Source: Rhodospirillales bacterium 24-66-33
GTDB lineage: Bacteria; Pseudomonadota; Alphaproteobacteria; Reyranellales; Reyranellaceae
Assembly (NCBI GenBank): GCA_002281855.1
Contig: NCHQ01000007.1
Coordinates: 62,001-126,000, forward strand
DNA: 64,000 nt
Direction of reading: 5' to 3'
Below the pieces are notes generated by a model that worked only from the letters and a program-made list of their open reading frames with translations, did no database searches and was not told the origin of the DNA. Below, in pieces: positions 17,831 to 25,834 of this stretch (positions are counted from its first letter, which is position 1; every line of letters begins with the position of its first letter). The position numbers and the translations under genes are program-made.

Positions 17831-18598
17831 TCAGTCGACGCCCTCGGCCCAGGGGGCCCAGAGGTGCGCCAGCAAGACGACGGCGCCGTAGAGCAGGAGG
17901 CCCACGACGGAAATCCAGACCAGGGCGGCGAACGCCACGGAGGTGTTCATGCTGCTCTGGGTGGTGACAATCACGTAGCCCAGGCCGCGCTGCGAGGCGA
18001 CGAACTCGCCGACGATCGCGCCCACCACCGCGGCGGTGGCGGTGATCTTCAGTGCGCTCAGAATGTAGGGCAGGGCGTTCGGAATGCGGATCTTGACGAA
18101 GATCTTCCATTTCGGGGCGTTGAAGACGCGGCCGAGGTCGAGCATGTCCGGCTCGACCTGAGACAGGCCGACGGCGGTGTTGATGACCACCGGGAAGAAG
18201 CCGATGAGCGCGCCCATCAGCATGTTGGGGAAGATGCCGTAGCCCATCCAGATCAGGAACAGCGGCGCGATCGCGACCTTGGGCAGGGTGTTCACGAACA
18301 CCAGGAACGGAACGAGCGCGTTGGCGAGAACGGGCGACCAGGCGATCGCGACGCCCAACGCCACGCCGACCACCGCGGCCATCAGGAAGGCGCCGATGAT
18401 CTCGAAGGTCGTGGTCCAGAGATGAGGCCACCAGGCCGTGTCGCCGTGCCAGAGCGCGTTCCAGACCGACAGCGGGGCGGGAAGGAGATACTCGCGGATG
18501 TTGCCGAAGGTGACAGCGGCCTGCCAGCTTGCCAGCAGGAAGGCGAAGAGCACGAGCGTCGGCCAGTATCGGTTGGCCAGAGTGCCGAATTTCGTCAT
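17831..18598 (-). CDS. ABC transporter permease, NitT/TauT (SsuC-like) type
   Basis: A 255 aa permease with hydrophobic helices from YWPTLVLFAFLLASWQAAVTF on and the EAA-like loop GRVFNAPKWKIFVKIRIPNALPYIL that docks to the ATPase. It is the first gene of the minus-strand transporter operon. The 108 bp divergent region upstream, shared with the plus-strand sugar-acid-like operon, contains a perfect 9 bp inverted repeat 6 bp from this start codon. Confidence 0.9.
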   Translation of the reverse strand: MTKFGTLANRYWPTLVLFAFLLASWQAAVTFGNIREYLLPAPLSVWNALWHGDTAWWPHLWTTTFEIIGAFLMAAVVGVALGVAIAWSPVLANALVPFLVFVNTLPKVAIAPLFLIWMGYGIFPNMLMGALIGFFPVVINTAVGLSQVEPDMLDLGRVFNAPKWKIFVKIRIPNALPYILSALKITATAAVVGAIVGEFVASQRGLGYVIVTTQSSMNTSVAFAALVWISVVGLLLYGAVVLLAHLWAPWAEGVD

Positions 18599-18604
18599 GC
18601 GCGC

Positions 18605-18626
18605 GCAGCGATGAATCTGTTCATCG
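18605..18626. promoter_or_regulatory. Perfect inverted repeat in divergent promoter region
   Basis: AGCGATGAA and TTCATCGCT form a perfect 9 bp inverted repeat separated by TCTG. It lies 6 bp upstream of the minus-strand permease start and about 80 bp upstream of the plus-strand isomerase start. It could be an operator for a dimeric regulator controlling one or both operons, or an mRNA leader hairpin overlapping the permease ribosome-binding area. No regulator gene is adjacent. Confidence 0.45.
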
Positions 18627-18706
18627 CTTTCGTCTCACTGATATCATGTGCCCCCATGCGATGAGACTGGCGAACGCGCATTTGCCCGTCAAGGCGAGGT
18701 TCGTCC

Positions 18707-19525
18707 GTGAAGCTTTCCCTGTGCAATGAAGTCATCCGCGAGTTGTCGTTCGAGCGCCAATGCGCGCTGGCGGCAGCGCTCGGCTACAAGGGGCTGGAAG
18801 TCGCGCCCTTTACCCTCGGCGACGATGCATGGCGCATGCCAGCCTCCAAACGTGCGTCCGTCCGTCAGGCCTGTGCCGACGCTGGGGTGGAGGTGAGCGG
18901 CCTCCACTGGCTGCTGGCGGCACCCGCGGGACTGTCGATCGCGACCGACGATCGGGCGCTCTGGCAGCGCAGCGTCGACGTGATGCTGTCATCCATCGAA
19001 CTGTGCGCCGACCTGGGCGGTGCCTATCTGGTCCACGGCTCGCCCGGCCAGCGCCGCGTGGCCCATCCCGATGACGCCAGGCGCGTCGAGGAAGCCTGGT
19101 CCGCCGCCGCCGCCGCTGCGGAGAAAGCCGGCGTGGTCTATTGCCTGGAGCCGCTGGCGCGACCGGATTGCAACTTCGTCAATACCCTCGCCGAGGCCGA
19201 AGGCGTCGTGCGCCGCATCGGCAGCCCGGCCTTCCGGCTGATGATCGACACGCTGGCCTCCAGCCTGGAGGAAAAGGAGCCGGTCGCCGATGTCATCCGC
19301 CGCTGGATGCCGACGGGGCTGATGGCGCATGTCCAGTTCAACGATCGCAACAAGCGCGGGCCCGGCGAGGGGACGGACAAATTCGCTCCCGTGGTCGAGG
19401 CGCTACGCGACACGGGTTATGATGGCTGGGTCGCCATGGAACCCTTCATCTACGAACCCGACGGCCCGACCTGCGCGGCGCGCATGATCGGCTATGTTCA
19501 AGGTCTGCTGGAGCAAACTGCATGA
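18707..19525 (+). CDS. Sugar phosphate isomerase/epimerase-like TIM-barrel protein
   Basis: A 272 aa AP-endonuclease-2/xylose-isomerase-like TIM barrel. It opens KLSLCNEVIRELSFERQCALAAALGYKGLEV and contains metal-ligand candidates in YCLEPLARPDCNF (Glu), RLMIDTLASSLEEKEP (Asp), HVQFNDRNKRGPGEGTD and WVAMEPFIYEP (final Glu). Relatives include hydroxypyruvate isomerases and inosose or keto-sugar isomerases. The start is GTG at 18707. It overlaps the next gene by 4 nt and opens a seven-gene operon that looks like an uncharacterised sugar-acid or polyol catabolic pathway. Confidence 0.82.
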   Translation: MKLSLCNEVIRELSFERQCALAAALGYKGLEVAPFTLGDDAWRMPASKRASVRQACADAGVEVSGLHWLLAAPAGLSIATDDRALWQRSVDVMLSSIELCADLGGAYLVHGSPGQRRVAHPDDARRVEEAWSAAAAAAEKAGVVYCLEPLARPDCNFVNTLAEAEGVVRRIGSPAFRLMIDTLASSLEEKEPVADVIRRWMPTGLMAHVQFNDRNKRGPGEGTDKFAPVVEALRDTGYDGWVAMEPFIYEPDGPTCAARMIGYVQGLLEQTA

Positions 19526-20967
19526 AAGTGAAGGTTGAGGCGGTCGACCGCTTCGAGCGCGACCATCGCCTGCGCCTGCCGTTCCGCTTCGGCGTCATCA
19601 CCGTGACGCAGGGCATCCAGGCGATCATCCGTGTGCGCATCGCGCTGGAGGATGGCCGCACCAGCGAAGGCGTTGCCGCCGAGGCGCTGGGTGCCAAGTG
19701 GTTCGAGAAAAGTCCGGAGTTTTCCGACGCGCAGAATCTCGACCAGCTCCGGCAGGCCCTGCAGCTCGCCATCGACCACTACACCGCGCGCGGCTTCGAC
19801 ACGCCGTTCGGGCAATATGCCGGAAGCTATCGCCAGCAGATCGCGCGCGGTGCCGAACTGGGGCTCAATCCTCTGGTCGCCTCCTACGGGCCGGCCCTGC
19901 TTGACCGGGCGATCCTCGATGCGCTCGGTAAGGCGACCGGCCAGTCCTTTGCGCAGATGATCGCGGCCAATGTGCCGGGCATCTCTGCGACCGATCTGAC
20001 GCCGGACATCGAGGCGGGGCATCTGGCGGGTTTCCTCGCAGGACTAAAACCGCGCCCCTCGATCGATCTGCGTCACACGGTGGGCCTGGTCGATCCGCTG
20101 ACGACAGCCGAGCGGCCGGCATCGGAACGCGTGAACGATGGGCTGCCAGAGACGCTTGAAGAGGTCGTCTCGTACTATCGCGGCCGCTACTACAAGCTGA
20201 AGGTGGGCGGCGACATCAAGGCCGACCTCGACCGGCTCACGCGCATCGCTTCCGTGCTTGATGCGGCGGCCGGCGACTACAAGGTCACTTTCGACGGCAA
20301 CGAGCAGTACGACGATGTCGAGGGCATCGTCGAACTCTGGCGCAAGGTCGAAGAGACGCCGGCGCTCGCGAAGATGGTCAAGGCGACGCTTTTCATCGAG
20401 CAGCCGATCAAGCGCCAGGCGGCGCTCAGCCGGCCGGTGACGGCGCTGGCCAAATACCGCCCGGTCATCATCGACGAATCGGACGGCGAGCTGTCGACCT
20501 TCCCCGAGGCCCTGAACCTCGGCTATGCCGGCGTCTCCAGTAAGAACTGCAAGGGCTTCTACAAGTCGATCCTGAATGCCGCGCGAGTCGCGAAGCTCGG
20601 CCCGGGCTATTTCATGTCGGCCGAGGATCTCACGACGCAGCCCGGAGTCAGCGTCCAGCAGGACCTGGCTCTGGTTTCCCTGCTGGGCCTCACGCATGTC
20701 GAGCGCAACGCCCATCATTTCATCGACGGCATGTCGTCGGCCTCCGATGCCGAACAGAACGCGTTCGTGGCCGCGCATCCCGATCTCTACGAGCGCCAGC
20801 CGGGCAGGCCGGTGCGACTCAAGGTGCGGGACGGCGCGCTGGCGTTGGGGTCCCTCGGTTGCCCGGGCTTCGCGGTGGGCGTCGATCTCGACTTCGCCGC
20901 GCTCCGGTCGATGCCTGACGCACCGCGCGAACGGCTGACGCCGGCCCACCCTGGAGGCAAGAAATGA
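19522..20967 (+). CDS. Enolase-superfamily (mandelate-racemase-like) enzyme
   Basis: A 481 aa protein with enolase-superfamily catalytic landmarks: KLK (Lys225/Lys227) in RYYKLKVGGD, metal ligands Asp258 in TFDGNEQ, Glu293 in LFIEQP, and Asp318/Glu319 in PVIIDESDG. Such enzymes abstract a proton alpha to a carboxylate and dehydrate or racemise sugar acids and related compounds. It is longer than most members (about 400 aa), with an N-terminal capping region containing an unusual insert around residues 60-180. The specific subgroup is not recognised. ATGA overlaps link it to both neighbouring genes. Confidence 0.82.
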   Translation: MKVKVEAVDRFERDHRLRLPFRFGVITVTQGIQAIIRVRIALEDGRTSEGVAAEALGAKWFEKSPEFSDAQNLDQLRQALQLAIDHYTARGFDTPFGQYAGSYRQQIARGAELGLNPLVASYGPALLDRAILDALGKATGQSFAQMIAANVPGISATDLTPDIEAGHLAGFLAGLKPRPSIDLRHTVGLVDPLTTAERPASERVNDGLPETLEEVVSYYRGRYYKLKVGGDIKADLDRLTRIASVLDAAAGDYKVTFDGNEQYDDVEGIVELWRKVEETPALAKMVKATLFIEQPIKRQAALSRPVTALAKYRPVIIDESDGELSTFPEALNLGYAGVSSKNCKGFYKSILNAARVAKLGPGYFMSAEDLTTQPGVSVQQDLALVSLLGLTHVERNAHHFIDGMSSASDAEQNAFVAAHPDLYERQPGRPVRLKVRDGALALGSLGCPGFAVGVDLDFAALRSMPDAPRERLTPAHPGGKK

Positions 20968-21995
20968 GCGCCAACCTTCCGGCCCGCTTCGACAGCATCG
21001 AAGCCGTCGAGGACTTCATGACCGCCCCGTCCGCCGAACTGGTGGCCGACCTCGCCGCGACGCCGGGCGACATCCTCGTGCTGGGCGTCGGCGGCAAGAT
21101 GGGCCCGACGCTCGCGCGCATGGCCAAGCGCGCTGCGCCGACCAAGCGGGTGATGGGCGTGGCGCGCTTCAGCGAGCCTGGTGTGAAGGAGGCGCTGGAG
21201 AAGGCCGGCGTCGAGCCGATTTCGGCCGACCTGCTGGATCGCACGGCGTTGGAAGAACTGCCCAAGGCCGCCAACGTCGTCTTCATGGCGGGGCGCAAGT
21301 TCGGTGCGACCGGCGACGTGCCGCTCACTTGGGCCATGAACGTGCAGGTTCCGGCGATGGTCGCGGAGGTCTTCAAGGAGTCGCGCATCGTCGCCTTCTC
21401 GACGGGCTGCGTCTATCCGTTCGTGCCGGTCGACAGCGGCGGCGCGACGGAGGAGGTGCAGCCGGTGCCGCCCTCCGGCGACTACGCGAATTCCTGCGTC
21501 GGCCGCGAGCGCATGTTCGAGTATTTCTCGGCCCGCCACGGCACGCCCGGCCGACTGTTCCGCCTCAACTATGCGATCGACATGCGCTATGGCGTGCTGC
21601 ACGACGTCGGCCGCAAGGTGCGGGATGGCGAGCCGATCGACCTGTCGATGGGCCATGTCAACGTGATCTGGCAGGGCGACGCGAATTCCGTCGCGCTGCG
21701 CTGCCTCGCGCGCGCCACGACACCGACGTCTCCGATCAATGTCACCGGGCTGGAGATGATCGAGATCCGCTGGCTGGCGGCGGAGTTCGGCAGACTGCTG
21801 GGCCGGACACCGATCCTCACCGGCAAGGAAGCCCCGACTGGTTGGCTGAACGACGCAAGGCGCATGGAAAAGGAATTCGGGGCCCCCAGCGTTCCGCTCT
21901 CGAAGATGATCGAGTGGACCACCGACTGGCTGGAGCGCGACATGGCCACCTTGAACAAGCCCACGCACTACGAGGTGCGCGATGGCAAATACTGA
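20964..21995 (+). CDS. NAD-dependent epimerase/dehydratase family protein
   Basis: A 343 aa extended-SDR-like protein. The nucleotide-binding glycine motif is ILVLGVGGKMGPTLARMA, an unusual GxGGxxG variant near residues 34-50. A Ser/Thr in VAFSTGCVYPF and a Tyr in PSGDYANSCVGRERMFEYF sit where the SDR catalytic Thr and Tyr (YxxxK) normally are, but the lysine appears replaced by Val/Gly in YANSCVG. It could oxidise a sugar acid or lactone precursor. The loss of a canonical YxxxK is worth checking. It is tightly coupled to the enolase-superfamily gene upstream. Confidence 0.78.
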   Translation: MSANLPARFDSIEAVEDFMTAPSAELVADLAATPGDILVLGVGGKMGPTLARMAKRAAPTKRVMGVARFSEPGVKEALEKAGVEPISADLLDRTALEELPKAANVVFMAGRKFGATGDVPLTWAMNVQVPAMVAEVFKESRIVAFSTGCVYPFVPVDSGGATEEVQPVPPSGDYANSCVGRERMFEYFSARHGTPGRLFRLNYAIDMRYGVLHDVGRKVRDGEPIDLSMGHVNVIWQGDANSVALRCLARATTPTSPINVTGLEMIEIRWLAAEFGRLLGRTPILTGKEAPTGWLNDARRMEKEFGAPSVPLSKMIEWTTDWLERDMATLNKPTHYEVRDGKY

Positions 21996-22866
21996 CGCGC
22001 CAGTGTCCGATCGAGTCGACGTCAAGCCGATCGACCCGGAGCAGGCTGATGCGGCGTGGCCGCTCTCGATCGAGGCGGGCTGGAACCAGAATGTCGCCGA
22101 CTGGCGCTTCATGCTGGGCGCCGGACGCGGCTTCGGCTGCACGGCGGCGGACGGAAGGTGGCAGGCCAGTTCGCTGGTGCTGCCGCTCGGCCAGAAGCTT
22201 GCGTGGATCAGCATGGTGCTGGTGACCAAGGAGCGCCGGCGCGGCGGTGTGGGCACCGGCCTGCTGAAGCGCTGCATCGAGGAAGTGCAGGGCGCCGACG
22301 CGGTCGCGGGCCTCGATGCGACGGAGCAGGGGCGGCCGATCTACCTGGCTCTGGGGTTTCGCGACCTCTTCCCGATCGCACGCTGGCACTTCGACGGCGT
22401 GAAGGGCGAGGCGGTGGCGCCGCCGGCCGGCGTCACGATCCGGCCGATCACGCCGGCCGACCTGCCCCGGCTGGCTATCTACGACCGGCCGCTGACCGGC
22501 ATGGAGCGTCCTTCGATCCTCATGCACCTGGCCTTGCGCCAGCCCGGCCGCGCCTGGCTGGCCGAAGACGTGGGCGGCAAGATCGTGGGCTTCGTGCTGG
22601 GCCGCGAAGGCCGGGTGGCGACGTCGCTCGGTCCTGTGGTCGCCGATCGCGAAGCGGTCGCGCTGGCGCTGATCGCGCGCGCGGCGGCCGCCGCGCCGGG
22701 GCCGTTCATCATCGATGTGCCGGAGGCGCATCAGGCCGTCCGGGCCTGGCTACAGGAGCAGGGCGCGGCCTCGCCGCGTGGCTACATGCGCATGACCCTG
22801 GGCACCGCCAAGGGACTGGACGATCCCTCGCACGTCTTCGCCCTCGCGGGCCCTGAATTGGGATAG
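21982..22866 (+). CDS. GNAT-family N-acetyltransferase with two GNAT-like domains
   Basis: A 294 aa protein. The first GNAT domain has the acetyl-CoA loop VLVTKERRRGGVGTGLLKRCIEE (around residues 75-97). The second half begins GVTIRPITPADLPRLAIYDRP and resembles a degenerate second GNAT domain. It overlaps the epimerase gene by 14 nt, so it is translationally coupled and presumably acts on a pathway intermediate or detoxifies one. The substrate is unknown. Confidence 0.78.
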   Translation: MANTDAPVSDRVDVKPIDPEQADAAWPLSIEAGWNQNVADWRFMLGAGRGFGCTAADGRWQASSLVLPLGQKLAWISMVLVTKERRRGGVGTGLLKRCIEEVQGADAVAGLDATEQGRPIYLALGFRDLFPIARWHFDGVKGEAVAPPAGVTIRPITPADLPRLAIYDRPLTGMERPSILMHLALRQPGRAWLAEDVGGKIVGFVLGREGRVATSLGPVVADREAVALALIARAAAAAPGPFIIDVPEAHQAVRAWLQEQGAASPRGYMRMTLGTAKGLDDPSHVFALAGPELG

Positions 22867-22875
22867 GATGCAGGC

Positions 22876-23949
22876 ATGAGCACCGACAAGGCCCTCCACT
22901 GGCGCGATCTTCCGGCGCCGGTCCTGTCCCTGCTGCGGCAGGGCACCGTCATCCCCGCGCACCCGCTGGCGCTCGACACCGACCGGAACTTCGACAAGCA
23001 GTCGCAGCGTGCGCTCAGCCGCTACTACCTCGATGCCGGCTCGGGCGGATTGGCGGTGGGCGTGCATTCGACTCAGTTCGCCATCCGCGACGTCGGCCTC
23101 TATCGCCCCGTCCTGGAACTCGCCATCGAGACCGCGCGCGACTGGACCGACCGGCCGCTGGTCATGATCGCGGGTGCCGTCGGAAAGACGGCGCAGGCGG
23201 TCGAGGAAGCGCGCACGGCGCGGTCGCTCGGCTACCACGCGGTGCTGCTGTCGCTGGCCGCGCTGAAGGGAGCGGGCGAGGACGAGCTGATCGAGCATTG
23301 CGCCGCGGTCGCGAAGGAGATGCCGCTGATCGGCTTCTACCTGCAGACGGCCGTGGGCGGCATCAGGCTGTCGCGCGAATTCTGGACGCGCTTTGCTGCC
23401 ATCGACAATGTCGTGGCAATCAAGGTGGCGCCGTTCAACCGCTACCGCACGCTCGATGTCTGCTTCGGCATCGCCGCCGCCCACGCCGAGGAGCGCATCA
23501 CCCTCTACACCGGCAACGATGACCACATCGTCGCCGACCTGTTGACGCCGATGGTCGTGCGCACCGGCAACCGCGAGGTGACCCTGCGCTTCCAGGGCGG
23601 GTTGCTGGGCCATTGGAGCGTGTGGACGCGCGGCGCGGCGAAGATGTTGGAAAGGCTGAAGCTCTCGGTGTCGAACGGCGCGATCCCGGCCGAGGTGCTG
23701 GCGCTCGATTCATTTGTGACGGACTGCAACAGCGTCGTGTTCGACGTCGACCATGATTTCGCCGGCTGCATTCCGGGCTGCCACGAGATCCTGCGGCGAC
23801 AGGGCCTGCTTCAGTCCATCGAATGCCTCGATCCGCACGAGAAGCTGAGCCCCGGGCAGAGCGAAGGGATCGACCGGCTCTACGCGACCTATCCCGAACT
23901 GCACGACGATGCTTTCGTTGCCGCGAACCTCGGGCGCTGGCGGGACTGA
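22876..23949 (+). CDS. Dihydrodipicolinate synthase/N-acetylneuraminate lyase family aldolase
   Basis: A 357 aa class I aldolase-like protein. The Schiff-base lysine is Lys183 in VVAIKVAPFN, and the barrel opening is TVIPAHPLALDTDRNFDKQSQRALSRYY. True DapA is about 290 aa and begins G-x-x-T/A-L-x-T-P-F, so this is a divergent, longer member probably cleaving or forming a 2-keto acid bond (a KDG-aldolase-type or dehydratase-type reaction). Position downstream of the enolase-superfamily gene fits dehydration followed by aldol cleavage of a sugar acid. Confidence 0.8.
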   Translation: MSTDKALHWRDLPAPVLSLLRQGTVIPAHPLALDTDRNFDKQSQRALSRYYLDAGSGGLAVGVHSTQFAIRDVGLYRPVLELAIETARDWTDRPLVMIAGAVGKTAQAVEEARTARSLGYHAVLLSLAALKGAGEDELIEHCAAVAKEMPLIGFYLQTAVGGIRLSREFWTRFAAIDNVVAIKVAPFNRYRTLDVCFGIAAAHAEERITLYTGNDDHIVADLLTPMVVRTGNREVTLRFQGGLLGHWSVWTRGAAKMLERLKLSVSNGAIPAEVLALDSFVTDCNSVVFDVDHDFAGCIPGCHEILRRQGLLQSIECLDPHEKLSPGQSEGIDRLYATYPELHDDAFVAANLGRWRD

Positions 23950-23953
23950 CGCA

Positions 23954-25372
23954 TTGAAAGATCTGTTCGAGGCTCATGATGCACTCGCCGTCGCCGAGCT
24001 GATCCGCGGCCGCAAGGTCGGCGTGCGCGAAGTGCTCGATGCCAGCCTGAACCGCCTGCGGGCAGTCAACGACAAGCTGAACGCCATCACCGACTTCTAC
24101 GACGGTGAGCTGCTGGAGAAGTCAGTCGCGGCGGCGGGCGACGGGCCGTTCCACGGCATCCCGTTCGTCGTGAAGCAGCTCATGGCCGATTGCGCCGGCA
24201 CGCCGACCACCGTTGGCTCGCGCTTCTTCGCGAAGGAGCCGGTGGCCGCGAACGACAGCGCGGCGGTGGCACGTATGCGCCGCGCCGGGCTGGTGATCGT
24301 CGGCCGCAGCAACACCAGCGAGTTTGGCCTGGCGCCGACGACGGAGCCTGCCTTCGGCGGCGCGACGGTCAATCCCTGGCGCGCCGACCTGTCGCCGGGC
24401 GGCTCTTCCGGTGGTTCGGCCGCGGTGGTGGCAGCGCGGGCACTGCCGATGGCGCACGCGACCGACGGCGGCGGCTCGATCCGCATCCCGGCCTCCCTGT
24501 GCGGCCTGTTCGGGCTCAAGCCGTCGCGCGGCCGCATCAGCCTGGCGCCGATCGGGGAGACACTCGCGGGAGCAGGGGCCCAGCTCTGCGTCTCGATCTC
24601 CGTGCGCGACAGCGCGGCGCTGCTCGACGCCGTGGCGGGTGGTGAACCTGGCGATCCCTATCGCGCGCCGGAGGCGGAAGGCTCTTTCCGCGAGGCGACG
24701 CGGCGGGCGCCCGGACGATTGCGCATAGCCTTCCTGCGCAAGCCGGTCGGCTGGCAATCGATGGACCCGGCGCTGGTCGCGGCCGTCGAACGGACGGCGA
24801 AGCGACTGGAGGTCCTCGGCCATCACGTCGAGGAGGCGATGCCGGACTATGATCCGGCCGCCACTGGCGCCGCCTTCGGCACGGTGATGTGCGCCAACAC
24901 CTTCACCAACATCCAGGTGCGGGCCAATGGCCGCGTGCCGGGACCGCACGACCTCGAACCGGTGACCCGCCTCTATGCCGAGAAGGGCCGCGGGATCAGC
25001 GCGCACGACTATATCCGCGCGGTGCAGACCTTTCATCGCACCGGCCGCCAGCTCGGCGCCTTCTTCGAGCGATTCGACATTCTCCTCTCGCCGACCATCG
25101 CCCGTACGTCGCTGCCGCTCGGCACAGTGCGCATGGATGGCAGCCTCGAAGAATACGAGGAGGGGCTCGCGCCGATGGTGGCCTTCACCTCCGTCTGCAA
25201 TGCCGCCGGCGTGCCGGCCATGTCGGTTCCGCTCGAAGGGACGGAAGACGGCCTTCCGATCGGCCTGCATTTCGTCGCGCGCTACGGCGCCGAGGCCACG
25301 CTGTTTTCGCTGGCTGCGCAACTCGAGCAGGCGCATCCTTGGCGGGATCGCCGGCCGGGCGGAGTGACGTGA
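23954..25372 (+). CDS. Amidase signature family enzyme
   Basis: A 472 aa amidase. The Ser-cisSer-Lys triad is visible: Lys in PFVVKQLM, the Gly/Ser motif SPGGSSGGSAAVVAARALPM, and the nucleophile region ATDGGGSIRIPASLCGLFGLKPSRGR. I chose the TTG at 23954, four bases after the aldolase stop, giving LKDLFEAHDALAVAELIRG; an upstream ATG at 23909 would overlap the aldolase. Amidases hydrolyse amide bonds of diverse small molecules. Here the enzyme may release a carboxylate or amine from an acylated substrate consumed by the upstream enzymes. Confidence 0.9.
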   Translation: MKDLFEAHDALAVAELIRGRKVGVREVLDASLNRLRAVNDKLNAITDFYDGELLEKSVAAAGDGPFHGIPFVVKQLMADCAGTPTTVGSRFFAKEPVAANDSAAVARMRRAGLVIVGRSNTSEFGLAPTTEPAFGGATVNPWRADLSPGGSSGGSAAVVAARALPMAHATDGGGSIRIPASLCGLFGLKPSRGRISLAPIGETLAGAGAQLCVSISVRDSAALLDAVAGGEPGDPYRAPEAEGSFREATRRAPGRLRIAFLRKPVGWQSMDPALVAAVERTAKRLEVLGHHVEEAMPDYDPAATGAAFGTVMCANTFTNIQVRANGRVPGPHDLEPVTRLYAEKGRGISAHDYIRAVQTFHRTGRQLGAFFERFDILLSPTIARTSLPLGTVRMDGSLEEYEEGLAPMVAFTSVCNAAGVPAMSVPLEGTEDGLPIGLHFVARYGAEATLFSLAAQLEQAHPWRDRRPGGVT

Positions 25373-25806
25373 TGGCAAACTTCTGGCGGATAGCCTTTGC
25401 GGGATTCGTCGCCGGCGCGCTGAGCGTGCTGGTGTTCCACCAGTGGGGCTTCTATCTGGCGGCCGAGCTCGGCTTCGGGCAGCCCAATCTCTACAATATG
25501 CGGCCGGTGCCGCCCTGGGGCGTTCCGGCCATCGTCTCCCTGGCGTTCTGGGGTGGTCTTTGGGGTGCCCTCGGCGCCTTCGTGGTCGCACGCCTGCCCG
25601 GCATGCTGAATGGGGCCTTGGGTTGGATCCTCTTCGCGAGCACGCTGGTATTGGCGGTGAGCTGGTTCGTCGTCCTGCCGATGAAGGGCGCGCCAATCGG
25701 CGGCGGCTGGCGTCTGCCGGGCGTGATCGTCGTGCCGATCGTTTACGCGCTCTGGGGTTTCGGCATGTGGCTGTTCTACGGTCTCGTGCGCAGGCTGCTG
25801 AAATAG
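25372..25806 (+). CDS. Small membrane protein, unknown function
   Basis: A 144 aa protein with four hydrophobic segments: IAFAGFVAGALSVLVFHQWGF, GVPAIVSLAFWGGLWGALGA, LGWILFASTLVLAVSWFVVL and LPGVIVVPIVYALWGFGMWLF. It ends in a basic tail RRLLK. The start overlaps the amidase stop by one base (TGATG). No transporter or enzyme motif is recognised. Its operon position suggests that it is produced with the catabolic genes, but its role is unknown. Confidence 0.75.
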   Translation: MANFWRIAFAGFVAGALSVLVFHQWGFYLAAELGFGQPNLYNMRPVPPWGVPAIVSLAFWGGLWGALGAFVVARLPGMLNGALGWILFASTLVLAVSWFVVLPMKGAPIGGGWRLPGVIVVPIVYALWGFGMWLFYGLVRRLLK

Positions 25807-25807
25807 T

Positions 25808-25832
25808 CGGGCCCGCCCTGGCTGGGGGCCCG
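25808..25832. terminator. Hairpin between converging genes
   Basis: CGGGCCC and GGGCCCG form a 7 bp GC stem around an 11 nt loop in the 28 bp gap between the plus-strand membrane protein and the minus-strand unknown gene. There is no T-run on either strand, so an intrinsic terminator in the strict sense is uncertain; it may act bidirectionally or stabilise 3' ends. Confidence 0.4.
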
Positions 25833-25834
25833 GG

